A stretch of 64,000 nucleotides of DNA from Flavobacterium sediminilitoris (GCF_023008245.1 NZ_CP090145.1:2108001-2172000); one strand, 5' to 3'. Positions 18,717-28,211 are shown, counted from the first letter of the stretch. Made by a program: numbers and translations. Notes: generated from the letters alone by a model not told the origin.

Positions 18717-18791
18717 CGGGGTGTAGCGTAGCCCGGTTATCGCGCCTGCTTTGGGAGCAGGAGGTCGCAGGTTCGAATCCTGCCACCCCGA
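18717..18791 (+). tRNA. tRNA-Pro (anticodon TGG)
   Basis: The cloverleaf is complete. Acceptor CGGGGTG (18717-18723) pairs with CACCCCG (18784-18790), followed by discriminator A. The anticodon stem CCTGC/GCAGG holds loop TTTGGGA with anticodon TGG. The T-loop is GGTTCGAATCC. CCA is not encoded. Confidence 0.95.
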
Positions 18792-18817
18792 CAAATTGTG
18801 ATGTCAATTTATAAAAA

Positions 18818-18849
18818 AACCTGTTAATCATATGATTAACAGGTTTTTT
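18818..18849 (+). terminator. Terminator after tRNA-Pro
   Basis: The stem AACCTGTTAATC / GATTAACAGGTT is followed by a T-run to 18849. It also has an A-run on its left, so it could act on the minus strand too. Confidence 0.85.
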
Positions 18850-19112
18850 GTTTTAATCTTCATTTAAGGATAACAAGTTATTTTGGATTTGTAACAAAAA
18901 GAGGGTGATTTTTTAAGTTCTATATTGCTCTTTGGATGAAATTCTAAATATCATTTCTTAAATTTTTATGATGCTATATTTCTATATATTCAAGAACTAC
19001 CAATTTAGCTTTTTCATGATTCTAATATTTTTTTTTAGTTAAACAGTCTTAAAATTTATGTCTGAGTAAATGTAGTAACTCCACTAAATGACTATTCAGA
19101 ATCTTAGTACTT

Positions 19113-19817
19113 CTATTTTAGAATCCTATCCAACTGAACCTTGAATAATTTTCCAATAGGCACTGTATAATTATCGAGAAATATCTGATTTCCTTCAATA
19201 CGTTTGATATGCTTCTGTGCTACCATAAAAGACCGATGTACTTGAATAAAACTGTCAATGGGCATAAGTTCCATCATTGACGATAATTTTCCACGTGTGG
19301 TGATAATTTCTTCTTTTAGGACAATTTTAATATAGTTGCCCGAAGACTCTACAAACAAAATATCATTAAGTACAATTTGTGTGTATTTATTATCTGAACG
19401 AAGAAAAAAACTTTCCTGTTTTTTGTCGGCAACCACATTTTGCAAGTTAGATATAATTTTAGGAGTATCTGTACGTACCTTGTTAACCGCTTTCAAAAAA
19501 CGTTCGAATGAAAAGGGCTTAAGCAAGTAATCAATAATGTTTAATTCATAACCTTCTAAGGCATGCTCTTTATAGGCGGTGGTAACAATTACCTTTGGTG
19601 AATGAGACAAGGTTTTTAGAAATTCAAATCCTTGTAATTTAGGCATATTCAGATCCAGAAAAATCAAATCTACTTCGTTATTATTGAGGTATTCAATGGC
19701 TTCAATGGCATCGTAGCAGTCCTGCATCAATTGCATATTGGGCAACAACGAGCAATATTTCTTGATGATGTCGTGTGCCACCGACTCGTCATCAACTATG
19801 ATATATTTAATACTCAT
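19113..19817 (-). CDS. LytTR-family response regulator
   Basis: This 234-residue protein has a receiver domain with Asp pair DDES at 9-12, phospho-acceptor Asp55 in LIFLDLNMP and Lys in YLLKPF. A C-terminal LytTR DNA-binding domain follows (NDILFVESSGNYIKIVL, MMELMPIDSFIQVHRSFMV). It would be phosphorylated by the kinase encoded just upstream, since the two genes overlap by 4 bp. The divergent ABC/M1-peptidase operon is an obvious candidate target, but I see no direct operator proof. Confidence 0.92.
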   Translation of the reverse strand: MSIKYIIVDDESVAHDIIKKYCSLLPNMQLMQDCYDAIEAIEYLNNNEVDLIFLDLNMPKLQGFEFLKTLSHSPKVIVTTAYKEHALEGYELNIIDYLLKPFSFERFLKAVNKVRTDTPKIISNLQNVVADKKQESFFLRSDNKYTQIVLNDILFVESSGNYIKIVLKEEIITTRGKLSSMMELMPIDSFIQVHRSFMVAQKHIKRIEGNQIFLDNYTVPIGKLFKVQLDRILK

Positions 19818-20608
19818 AAGGTAAGTCTTAATCGAATTTTATAAATAGCTTCATGATTGGTAGATATTTCCAATTTATGTTTGTTCAAATAAACCAATTC
19901 CAGTCTTTTTTTTAGGTTATTCAGGCCAATACCTTCAATCGCACCTTGCTCCTCGGCATCAAAATTATTTTCAATTTCAAAATCAACATATTGCAAAGTA
20001 GCCTTTAAGCGAATGTAAACAAATGCATCTTTTCTCAGTTTTTCTACTCCATGTTTAAAAGCATTTTCAACCATAATAATAAATAGTAATGGCATGATTT
20101 TAACGCTCCGATCTTCAGCCTTTACATCAAAGCGAATAGTAATCTCCTTGTGGTATCGCATTTTATGCAAATCCATGTAGTTTTCAAGATACGTGATTTC
20201 ATCCGCTAAGGTAACCCAATCATTTTGTCCTTCATAAATACTGTACCTCATCATGTCAGATAATTTGAGAATTAACTGCTGTGCTTTAGCGGTATCTTTT
20301 TCTACCAGTCCATACAAATTATTCAAGGTGTTGAAAAAAAAGTGTGGATTAACCTGACTTTTTAAGTGCATTAATTCAGCTTGTGTTTTATCTTTTTTTA
20401 GTCGGAGTATCAATTTAATCTGAATAATTAACCAGCGTATCATCCAGGCTATCATCGAAGTGAAAAATAGCAGAATGAAAATGTGATAATCTTCTTCTTT
20501 TCCGAAAAAATCATTAAAAATCACAATTAACATGGTGGTCACAATGAAAAAGTAAGGTACCAGCTTTTGAAGGCGTTGCTTATTAAAAGTTTTTTGTAGG
20601 GTAGTCAT
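19814..20608 (-). CDS. LytS/YehU-type sensor histidine kinase
   Basis: This 264-residue protein has two hydrophobic segments at about residues 14-32 and 42-66. It then has the His_kinase domain LKSQVNPHFFFNTLNNLYGL, whose His is the phosphorylation site, and an ATPase region with IMPLLFIIMVENAFKHGVEK (N-box) and EGIGLNNLKKRLELVY (G-box). No large extracellular sensor domain is present, so sensing is probably within or near the membrane. It is paired with the overlapping LytTR regulator. Its start lies about 200 bp from the divergent ABC transporter. Confidence 0.92.
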   Translation of the reverse strand: MTTLQKTFNKQRLQKLVPYFFIVTTMLIVIFNDFFGKEEDYHIFILLFFTSMIAWMIRWLIIQIKLILRLKKDKTQAELMHLKSQVNPHFFFNTLNNLYGLVEKDTAKAQQLILKLSDMMRYSIYEGQNDWVTLADEITYLENYMDLHKMRYHKEITIRFDVKAEDRSVKIMPLLFIIMVENAFKHGVEKLRKDAFVYIRLKATLQYVDFEIENNFDAEEQGAIEGIGLNNLKKRLELVYLNKHKLEISTNHEAIYKIRLRLTL

Positions 20609-20809
20609 ACTGCAAAATTACATAAAAATTCAAGTCGACCGATGAGTTGTTACGGATGTGCCTGTAGGTGTGATGAACGTACTGTTTATAGATGTCAAAT
20701 AGTTTCATATCACAATCCCAGTAATATGTACCTACTTTCCATACATCTGTCCCATTCCTTTTTATATTCATTCTATTCATCTTAATATTGGATCAAAATT
20801 AAATTAATC

Positions 20810-21682
20810 ATGGACAATTTGATCATATCTGACCTTTCTAAAACATACAGTAACGGAGTTAAGGCACTTCAAAACATATCATTACAAATACCCGTAGGCA
20901 TGTTTGGCTTACTTGGGCCAAATGGTGCAGGTAAATCAACACTCATGCGTACTATAGCAACCTTGCAGGAGGCTGACAGTGGAAGCATTAAATTAGGAAG
21001 CCTCAATATTTTAGAACGCCCGAATGAACTAAGAAAAGTGTTGGGTTATCTACCACAGCAATTTGGTGTATATCCAGCACTGTCTGCTGAGATGCTATTG
21101 AACCATTTGGCGGTGTTGAAAGGGATTATGAATCGAAAAGAGCGTAAAGAAATTGTGCATGCTCTTCTTTATAAAGTAAATCTATATGAGGTTCGAAGCC
21201 AAAAACTGGGTGAGTTCTCCGGAGGAATGAAACAGCGCTTTGGCATTGCTCAGTCATTGCTAAACAACCCAAAGTTACTTATTGTGGATGAACCAACAGC
21301 AGGATTAGATCCTTTGGAACGCAACCGATTTTATAATCTTTTAAGTGAGGTGGGCGAGTATACCATCGTAATTCTCTCAACGCATATAGTAGATGATGTG
21401 AAAGAGTTATGTCCCAGAATGGCCATCATCAACAAAGGCAAAGTGCTTATTCAGGGCAATCCCGTAGAAATTATGGAAAATCTGCAAGGGCGGTTATATG
21501 AGAAAATCATACACAAAAATGAATTGGAACAATACAAAAATGAATATCAGGTTATCAGTAATCGCCTGTATTTAGGAAACCAGATTGTTCATGTGGTGAG
21601 TGACACGCACCCGGGGTCAACGTTCAAATCCATTAACGCCAATCTTGAAGATGTTTATATGTCTCAAATTCTTAATTCTTAA
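20810..21682 (+). CDS. ABC transporter ATP-binding protein
   Basis: This 290-residue protein has Walker A LLGPNGAGKSTLMRT, Q-loop YLPQQFGVYP, signature LGEFSGGMKQRFGIAQ, Walker B LLIVDEPTAGLDP and switch His in LSTHIVDDV. It belongs to the CcmA/NatA-like class that pairs with ABC-2 membrane proteins. The downstream gene encodes such membrane segments and starts 10 bp after the stop. It is divergent from the LytS/LytTR pair, the arrangement of many regulated export systems. The substrate is unknown. Confidence 0.92.
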   Translation: MDNLIISDLSKTYSNGVKALQNISLQIPVGMFGLLGPNGAGKSTLMRTIATLQEADSGSIKLGSLNILERPNELRKVLGYLPQQFGVYPALSAEMLLNHLAVLKGIMNRKERKEIVHALLYKVNLYEVRSQKLGEFSGGMKQRFGIAQSLLNNPKLLIVDEPTAGLDPLERNRFYNLLSEVGEYTIVILSTHIVDDVKELCPRMAIINKGKVLIQGNPVEIMENLQGRLYEKIIHKNELEQYKNEYQVISNRLYLGNQIVHVVSDTHPGSTFKSINANLEDVYMSQILNS

Positions 21683-21692
21683 TTTTATCCAC

Positions 21693-24600
21693 ATGTTATA
21701 CGAATTTTTCATATTCGAAATTAAATACCGATTGAAGCGACCTGAAACGTATTTTTTCTTTCTTCTTCTGTTCCTGTTCTCAGCAGTGGGCGTTGAATTT
21801 GTCTTTCAGGGAATAGATTTAGGATTAGTGAAGAAGAATTCTCCACTTGTGATTGCTAAAGCCATGGGAGCCATTACGGGATTGTCGATGATTATTGCAT
21901 CGATGATTATGGGTGTTCCTGTACTGCGTGACTTTCAGTACGACATTACTTCACTTATTTATGTCAACCCTATCTCCAAGAAGAATTACTTATTAGGCCG
22001 TTTTTTGGGATCCTTTGCTGTGTTACTTTTTATTTTCAGTGGTGTGCTCTGGGGAATGACAATTGGAGAATTTTTGCCATGGAATGATCCAAGCGAATTT
22101 TTACCCTTTCAATTTATTAATTATTTGCAGCCCTTTCTTTGGGTGGTGTTACCCACCTTGTTTTTTGGTGCTTCTGTATTTTTTGCGACTGGTGCACTCA
22201 GCAAAAATCTGATGGTTGTGTACACTCAAGGTGTAGTCATTTTTGTTTTGTTCATGATTACTAAAGGCATTACAAATGAAACCTTTCAAGCATTATTGGA
22301 TCCCTTTTCACTTACCACATTAACTAAAGCAAGTAAGGAGTGGACGGTAATGGACAGGAACTATTTGCTGATTCCCGTGTCTGGTATTATGCTGCTTAAC
22401 AAACTCTTTTGGCTAGGTTTGGGCATTTTGGCACTGACGATTGGCTACATCAAGTTTAAGTTGATGGTCATAAACAAAAAAGCTTTCAATAAAAAACATA
22501 AACAAAAAGTAAAAACCTTACCATTTACTTTCACCAAGACATTACCCTCGGTTACACCTGTCTTTGATATTAAGGCGCAATTCGCACAGCTATTGCTCAA
22601 TGCCTGGTTTCATAGCGTGTCTATTTTCAGGCTCATTTCCTTTTGGACGATTATTCTGTGCTGCTTTATTGTTATCCTTGTCAATTCGGTGAGCTTAGGT
22701 ACCTCTTATGGAGTAGATAGTTATCCAACCACGTATTTCATTATCGAAGAATTGCGAGATATGTCTATTTACTTCTTCATTATCATTTTAGTCTTTTATT
22801 CCGGTGAGATTATGTGGAAGGAAAGGGATGTTAAGCTAGACCTTATTCATGATGCCTCACCATTTAGTAGTTTTATTAATTTGAGCAGCAGGTTTCTGGG
22901 ATTACTTTTCATCTATGCCATTGTCATGCTTTCACTCATTACTGCTGGCATTCTTTTCCAAACACTAAACGGCTACTATCGCTACGAATTGGATGTCTAC
23001 TTCTTCGGATTTTTTTTAGAGCTATTCCCATTCCTGGCCTTGTACACATTTGCATCCATATTCTTTCAAGTACTTACTGGCAACAAGTTTATGGGAATGC
23101 TCGCCACCATCGCCTTCGCTATAATAAACGTAGCCATTGGCGTATTTGGTTTGGAACATGCGCTACTTAACTTTGGTGGACAGGCACTGGCCACATACTC
23201 GGATATGAATGGTTATGGACACTTCTTGACTGCCTATCTCTGGGTAAAAAGCTATTGGGTTTTGTTTGGCATTCTGCTTTTGATCCTCGCAAGTATCTTG
23301 ATGGCAAAGAGCAACGAAACGGGGTTAGGAAAACGATGGACGAATGGATTAAAACAAATGGGAAAATCGTTGAGGGTTTTCAGTTTAGTTTGCCTGACGC
23401 TTTTCATCAGTATTGGAAGTTATATTTTTTACAATACCAATGTGTTAAATGAATTCTGGACCAAAAGTGAGCAAGATGATTTTAGAGCTGGTTACGAAAA
23501 AAACCTGAAGCAGTTTGAATATATTCCGCAACCTAAAATTATAGATGTTAATTTGAAAATCAACTTGTTTCCATCACAAAGATCCTACGAAATAACAGGT
23601 TACTATGTTGTTACCAATACATCGCAAATGCCCATTTGTGAAATTCATGTACAAAAACTACTAGAATCAAATGTGAAATTAACGGATGTAACCTTTGATC
23701 GTGCTTCAAAAATAAACAAAATGTATAAAAAATATCAGTATACCATTTATAAATTGAGTCAATCGTTAGCTCCGGGTGATACAATGAAAATGAACTTCAA
23801 ACAAACCTTAAAGCCGATGGGTTTTGAAACTGATAATTCAAATACAGATGTGGTATATAATGGGACTTTCTTTGATAACGCTGTTTTACCAAGCTTTGGT
23901 TATCAGAAAAAATATGAACTGCAGGACGAGGACGACCGAAAAGATTTTGAGCTGGCTCCACGATTGCAAAAAGCCAAGCGGGATGATGTCAAAGAATTGG
24001 TAAATGCACGTGGTGGAAGTGATTCGGATGGAATCACATTAGATATAGTAATCAGTACAGAAGCACCACAAACAGCACTCACTTCTGGCGATTTAATTAA
24101 AACATGGAACATAGAGAGTCGAAATTATTTTCATTATAAAACCAATCAACGAATCATCCACTTTTATCCCATTGTATCAGGCCAGTATGAGGTAATGAGG
24201 GAAACCTATATCCCATCAGGCAATACTTCAAAGGAACTTGTTGATTTAGAGATTTATCATCAGAGAGGACATGAATACAACCTCGAACGTATGATGGAAT
24301 CTATGAAAATGTCATTAGACTATTACAGCACCAATTTCAGTCCGTACCAATACAAACAACTTCGTATTGTAGAGTTTCCAAGGTATCGAACATTTGCGCA
24401 ATCTCTACCAGGCATCATTCCTTTTTCAGAAGCGATTGGTTTTGTTATGGACATTGATGATAAAAAAGATGTAGATATGGCATTTTATATTACTGCTCAT
24501 GAAGTGGCTCACCAATGGTGGGGCTTGCAACTGGAAGCTGCAAACGTACAGGGACAAAACATGATTTTGGAAACACTGTCGCAGTATGCTGCCATAATGG

Positions 24601-24968
24601 TACTTAAAGAAAAATACTCAGATGAAAAAGTGCAGCAATTTTTAAAGCTCCAATTGGATGAATACACAGAAGCTAATTTAAAATCTAGCAAGAAGGAACT
24701 GCCACTGGCGTTGGTTGAAAATGAAGAACATATCTACTACAACAAAGGAGCACTCTCTATGTATGAATTGCAGAAACAAATTGGCAAAGAAAATATAAAC
24801 AAGGCGTTAAGGCATTTTCTCAATGATTGGCATTCTTTCAATAATTCCCAAAAACCAAATCGCTATGCAACTACCGTGGACTTAATTAAGTATTTTCGTG
24901 AAGTAGCTCCGGATTCGAAACAACATGTTATAACAGATTTATTTGAACAGGTCAATAGTATTAAGTAA
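21693..24968 (+). CDS. ABC-2 type permease fused to M1-family metallopeptidase
   Basis: I chose ATG 21693 (MLYEFFIFEIKYRLKRPETY). The longer frame from 21600 overlaps the ATPase gene and adds no conserved sequence. Residues 1-600 hold about a dozen hydrophobic helices in two ABC-2-like halves. Residues from about 630 are extracytoplasmic and end in an M1 aminopeptidase domain with HEVAHQWWG (zinc His 936 and 940, catalytic Glu 937) and a third Glu ligand in MILETLSQY about 20 residues on. Such fusions are known in Bacteroidota and proteobacteria but remain poorly characterised. The product may process or release peptides during transport. Confidence 0.88.
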   Translation: MLYEFFIFEIKYRLKRPETYFFFLLLFLFSAVGVEFVFQGIDLGLVKKNSPLVIAKAMGAITGLSMIIASMIMGVPVLRDFQYDITSLIYVNPISKKNYLLGRFLGSFAVLLFIFSGVLWGMTIGEFLPWNDPSEFLPFQFINYLQPFLWVVLPTLFFGASVFFATGALSKNLMVVYTQGVVIFVLFMITKGITNETFQALLDPFSLTTLTKASKEWTVMDRNYLLIPVSGIMLLNKLFWLGLGILALTIGYIKFKLMVINKKAFNKKHKQKVKTLPFTFTKTLPSVTPVFDIKAQFAQLLLNAWFHSVSIFRLISFWTIILCCFIVILVNSVSLGTSYGVDSYPTTYFIIEELRDMSIYFFIIILVFYSGEIMWKERDVKLDLIHDASPFSSFINLSSRFLGLLFIYAIVMLSLITAGILFQTLNGYYRYELDVYFFGFFLELFPFLALYTFASIFFQVLTGNKFMGMLATIAFAIINVAIGVFGLEHALLNFGGQALATYSDMNGYGHFLTAYLWVKSYWVLFGILLLILASILMAKSNETGLGKRWTNGLKQMGKSLRVFSLVCLTLFISIGSYIFYNTNVLNEFWTKSEQDDFRAGYEKNLKQFEYIPQPKIIDVNLKINLFPSQRSYEITGYYVVTNTSQMPICEIHVQKLLESNVKLTDVTFDRASKINKMYKKYQYTIYKLSQSLAPGDTMKMNFKQTLKPMGFETDNSNTDVVYNGTFFDNAVLPSFGYQKKYELQDEDDRKDFELAPRLQKAKRDDVKELVNARGGSDSDGITLDIVISTEAPQTALTSGDLIKTWNIESRNYFHYKTNQRIIHFYPIVSGQYEVMRETYIPSGNTSKELVDLEIYHQRGHEYNLERMMESMKMSLDYYSTNFSPYQYKQLRIVEFPRYRTFAQSLPGIIPFSEAIGFVMDIDDKKDVDMAFYITAHEVAHQWWGLQLEAANVQGQNMILETLSQYAAIMVLKEKYSDEKVQQFLKLQLDEYTEANLKSSKKELPLALVENEEHIYYNKGALSMYELQKQIGKENINKALRHFLNDWHSFNNSQKPNRYATTVDLIKYFREVAPDSKQHVITDLFEQVNSIK

Positions 24969-25022
24969 AACCCTATTGATCATTATAGAGCGACATCAAA
25001 AAACATTTAAAATCAAAGAAAT

Positions 25023-25397
25023 ATGCAAGAGATCAATTCTATCAACATTTTGGAAAAATTTTCATTGTTTGAAAAGTTATGGACACCACATATAATTGGT
25101 GAACTCAACGGACAATATGTTAAGCTCTGTAAACTTAAGAATGACTTTGTCTGGCACAGCCATCAGGATGAGGATGAAATGTTTGTGGTAGTTAGTGGCA
25201 CATTAATGATGGACTTTAAAGATGGAAAAACAATATCAACTAGACCTGGAGAAATATTGATAATACCAAAAGGAGAAGAACACAGGCCTTGGACAAAAGG
25301 AGAAGAAGTTATGGTAATGCTTATCGAGCCCAAAACCACACAGCATACAGGAGAAATAAAGGTTCCTCAAACTGTTGAAAAATTGGAATGGATATAA
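25023..25397 (+). CDS. Cupin domain protein
   Basis: This 124-residue single-domain cupin has motif 1 with metal ligands FVWHSHQDEDEMFVVVSG and motif 2 PGEILIIPKGEEHRPW. Two His and one Glu of the first motif and His of the second could bind a metal. The substrate cannot be told from sequence, because members of this family range from sensors to isomerases. It lies 54 bp after the ABC-M1 gene on the same strand and may be in the same transcript. Confidence 0.85.
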   Translation: MQEINSINILEKFSLFEKLWTPHIIGELNGQYVKLCKLKNDFVWHSHQDEDEMFVVVSGTLMMDFKDGKTISTRPGEILIIPKGEEHRPWTKGEEVMVMLIEPKTTQHTGEIKVPQTVEKLEWI

Positions 25398-25479
25398 AGG
25401 AAGAAATAAAAGTAATAGCCAATGGAGTTACTGTCGGTAACAATATATACGATTAAAAAGTTTTCAAAAGATTTATGGG

Positions 25480-25915
25480 TTAGATATGGTTTAACTCTCA
25501 TCAATAATTTTAACAATCTTATTTTTTCTGCACCAAAAGCATCCCAATTAGCCCCTAATCCAAAACTATAGTTTTTATAACTAAACCCTTTACTGGAGTG
25601 TAGTGAACTCCACCAAAAACACTCATTCCTTTAAGAAAGTCATATTTCAGATTTATTTGATTCATTGCATCTTGAGACAACTTTTTGTTCCAACTAGAAG
25701 AAATATTGGTCACGCTAAAAAACTTAATTTAGGAATATCACTTAATGCTTTATTAATAATCATTTGTGAAGCATAACCGTCGTTGCCTACCAGCACTTCT
25801 ATAATTACAGGAAGGTTTTCTGGAAGTTTTTTAACAGATGTTTGTGCACATAAAAGATCTGAGATGAAAGCAAGGATTATAATGAAAAAACAATTTTATG
25901 ATTTGTTTTTTCATT
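25480..25915 (-). pseudogene. Decayed exported-protein gene
   Basis: Read on the minus strand, a start ATGAAAAAACAA near 25888 leads into a signal-like stretch. A frame change then gives LLCAQTSVKKLPENLPVIIE, followed by VLVGNDGYASQMIINKALSD. A further stop and shifts follow before KYDFLKGMSVFGGVHYTPV and FGLGANWDAFGAEKIR. At least three disruptions are needed to join these pieces. The beta-strand-like end suggests an outer-membrane or periplasmic protein of a flavobacterial family I cannot name. This accounts for most of the 537-bp gap. Confidence 0.55.
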
Positions 25916-25920
25916 ATAAT
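25876..25920. repeat. 18-bp perfect inverted repeat
   Basis: The arms ATTATAATGAAAAAACAA (25876-25893) and TTGTTTTTTCATTATAAT (25903-25920) are separated by 9 nt. The right arm contains the apparent start codon of the minus-strand pseudogene. It may be a terminator for the NTF2-like gene or a duplication scar. Confidence 0.7.
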
Positions 25921-25934
25921 CTATTATTTTGGGC

Positions 25935-26294
25935 TTAATCAGTTACAACGATTTTTGGAATGTTGCTGATAACTTGCCATTGACCATTTTCAAACACACA
26001 AACTATGGTTGAATTGAATTTTAATTGGTCGCTTTCCAGCACTGTCTTTGCAAAGGCGATATTTTCTATTTGATGAATATCTTCGTACTTGATTGTTCGA
26101 GGATGACCACCGAATTTTTTAGTTCTAACCAAATCAATGTATTGTTCTTTTGAAAAAACAAAAATTCCTGTTTGCTCAAAATGTCCATCTTGAATGTTTT
26201 GGTAATTTGGATGCAATATTTGGTCTAGAAGTGTTACATCGTTGTTGTCGCCGCCTCTTACAAAAGTTTCGATAGCGTTTTTAATTTGTTCCAT
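25935..26294 (-). CDS. NTF2-like (SnoaL/lumazine-binding type) family protein
   Basis: This 119-residue protein has an NTF2-fold pattern: an N-terminal helix IKNAIETFVRGGDNND, then TLLDQILHPNYQ. Beta strands include FAKTVLESDQLKFNSTIVCVFENGQWQVIS. Proteins of this shape act as small enzymes or binding subunits, and the substrate is not predictable. It lies between a pseudogene and a disrupted VOC gene. The nearby sigma factor also ends in an NTF2/SnoaL-like domain, though this is a separate protein. Confidence 0.75.
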   Translation of the reverse strand: MEQIKNAIETFVRGGDNNDVTLLDQILHPNYQNIQDGHFEQTGIFVFSKEQYIDLVRTKKFGGHPRTIKYEDIHQIENIAFAKTVLESDQLKFNSTIVCVFENGQWQVISNIPKIVVTD

Positions 26295-26327
26295 GAGTTA
26301 CTTATTTAAAATTATTGTATTTCTTTA

Positions 26328-26750
26328 TTAATCTTCGGGCATAAGTTTAGTATTGTAGACAATTTCCCAAAGATGTCCGTCAATATCTTGGAAATAACCT
26401 GCGTAACCACCTCAAAAAGTATTTGAAGCAGGTTTAATGATTTTTGCTCCTGCCTTTTCAGCAAGTTCCATTATCGTATCCACTTCATCTTTACTCACTA
26501 CGTTATGTCCTAAGGTAAATTCCAAAGCAGAAGGATTTTGTTGAGGAATACCTGTGTCGTTTTCCATGCTTTTTCTTGACCAAAGTGCTAATTTTAAACC
26601 ACTATGCATGTCAAAAAATGCGACAGCTCCATTTTCAAATTCTGTTCCTATAATCCCTTTTGTTGTTAATCCAAGTCTGTCGCGATAAAATTCAACTGAC
26701 TTTTCTAAATCTGAAACTCCTGATGTTAATACTGATATTCTTGGTTTCAT
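26328..26750 (-). pseudogene. VOC family (glyoxalase-like) protein with a Trp-to-stop mutation
   Basis: The frame MKPRISVLTSGVSDLEKSVE (start at 26750) reads through a typical VOC domain (EFYRDRLGLTTKG, KLALWSRKSM) to KPASNTF. It then meets TGA at 26412-26414. After that stop the same frame continues perfectly: GGYAGYFQDIDGHLWEIVYN and on to TAA at 26328. Relatives read FWGGYxGYFxDPDGHxWE, so the TGA replaces TGG (Trp). The stop removes the last conserved strand and its Glu metal ligand. Protein ending at 26412 would probably be inactive. A sequencing error is possible. Confidence 0.75.
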
Positions 26751-26971
26751 ATTATATGTTTTGTTATAAGACAAAATCATGGACTGAAACGTGACAGTAT
26801 AGTAAGATATATTTCTTTTTCGATGGTTTGTTCTATACTTTAATTAGGAAGAAATCAGGCATGTTTCAAATGGCTTTCTCAAAAAAAAAAGAATTGGCAT
26901 ATTAGTAGTAATCGCATTTGGTAAACCTAAGAGAGTAGTAGTAAATTATTTTTTGCATTCAGGAGAAAAAA

Positions 26972-27808
26972 TCAATTTGGCAGTAATTTATCAGGATCAA
27001 CGACCGAAAAAATGTTGATTATTTTTCCGTCTTTATTTAACTCAAAGACCTGACAATTCATTAATAGTGTATCATCATAGAATAAAAGTGCTGGTTGATG
27101 ATTAATTTTATCAATCTCTATTCTAAAATCTTTTTGGTAGTGTTCAAAAACATACGTTATTAGCTTTATAGTATCGTTTATACCCGAGGTCAGTTGAGCA
27201 ACTACATTCACTTTGGTTCCACCATCTGCCAAAACCTTCACTTCTTCCGAAAGCATTTGCTCCAAGGTTATGACATCTCTGTTTCGTATCGCTTCTATAT
27301 ATTTTCCTAAGTATATTCTATCTCTTGAAGTGGTTGTTACAACATTGGGCTTATTTTGTTTTAATTTTTTTTTAGCTCTGGATAGCAGTTTTCTTGAGTT
27401 TTCTACGGATACGGACAAGATGTTTGCAATTTCTTCGTGGTCGTAATCAAATGCTTCCTTTAGTAAAAAAACAGCTCTTTCCTTGGTGTTTAATACTTCG
27501 AGCAAAACAAGCATTGAATAGTTGAGAATTTCCTCAATTTCAATTTTGCTTTCTCCTTGATTGGTTATAATGGGTTCGGGAAGTGAGATTCGTTGATTTC
27601 TTTCTCTGTCGTTTTTCTTTTTCAGGTTTATAGCCTGATTAATAACCGATTTAATCAAATAGGCATTATGATTTGAAATTGAACTTGTTTCCTTTTCGTT
27701 GAATTTTATCAAAACATCCTGAATTACATCTTGGCTATCTGCGATATTCCCCAAGATGTTATACGCATAAGGAAACAATTTTTTAGTAAGTGTTTCTATA
27801 TCATCCAT
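26972..27808 (-). CDS. ECF-type sigma factor with SnoaL-like C-terminal domain (SigJ-like)
   Basis: This 278-residue protein has region 2 at about residues 8-70 (YAYNILGNIADSQDVIQDV), region 4 at about 100-155 (LNTKERAVFLLKEAFDYDHE, then EIANILSVSVENSRKLLSRA), and a C-terminal NTF2/SnoaL-like part. That part contains ALLFYDDTLLMNCQVFELNKDG. This layout matches the SigJ/ECF41 group, where the C-terminal domain modulates activity and no separate anti-sigma factor is needed. Targets often include small redox or oxidoreductase genes. The nearby NTF2-like and VOC genes are candidates by position. Confidence 0.88.
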   Translation of the reverse strand: MDDIETLTKKLFPYAYNILGNIADSQDVIQDVLIKFNEKETSSISNHNAYLIKSVINQAINLKKKNDRERNQRISLPEPIITNQGESKIEIEEILNYSMLVLLEVLNTKERAVFLLKEAFDYDHEEIANILSVSVENSRKLLSRAKKKLKQNKPNVVTTTSRDRIYLGKYIEAIRNRDVITLEQMLSEEVKVLADGGTKVNVVAQLTSGINDTIKLITYVFEHYQKDFRIEIDKINHQPALLFYDDTLLMNCQVFELNKDGKIINIFSVVDPDKLLPN

Positions 27809-28211
27809 TATTTCATTTTATCATTAGACAATTTTGCAATAGGAAATGTGACATAGTTTTCTTTCTATTATTTTTTGGTTAACTATCTTCTTTTTGCTTG
27901 TCGTTTATTTAGGCTTTAAATGATATTTTTTGAAGTTTAAGGTAATTAGGCATCAGGTGAATGACTCACTTTTTGCAAAATAGATATTGTTATTATTATT
28001 TAAATTGTGCAAATCAAAATCACTACTTGAGCTATACTTCCAATAGGTGTTTCAGGGGTCAATATTTCGTTTGTTTCAGCTATACATATAGACATTGTAG
28101 CAATCATTACAATCTAAAGCGATTATTAATTAAGGCTAATAATAACAATTAATACTGAATCAAAACAGACAACAATAGGTTTATTATTAATCACTTTTTT
28201 CAAGATTAAAT
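27809..28211. other. Intergenic region, no supported gene
   Basis: About 400 bp of AT-rich DNA upstream of the sigma factor. A minus-strand stretch near 28000-28110 can be read as MIATMSICIAETNEILTPET but is too short and isolated to call. The plus-strand frame 27961-28152 is Tyr/Asn/Cys-rich and looks non-coding. The region may be a gene remnant. Confidence 0.5.

Noticed and set aside
18613..18831. Minus-strand open frame with GVAGFEPATSCSQSRRDN
   Set aside because: It is the reverse complement of tRNA-Pro and its flanks. This peptide is a well-known annotation artefact opposite tRNAs.
21600..21692. Upstream start for the permease-peptidase gene
   Set aside because: The extension overlaps the ATPase gene and encodes no conserved sequence. 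ATG 21693 directly follows the ATPase stop.
26328..26750. TGA decoded as Trp or selenocysteine in the VOC gene
   Set aside because: Other genes in the window end at TGA (for example 5222-6133), and there is no selenocysteine-type hairpin evident. A nonsense mutation is simpler.
27961..28152. 63-codon plus-strand open frame rich in Tyr, Asn and Cys
   Set aside because: Its composition is typical of non-coding AT-rich DNA, with no recognised pattern.
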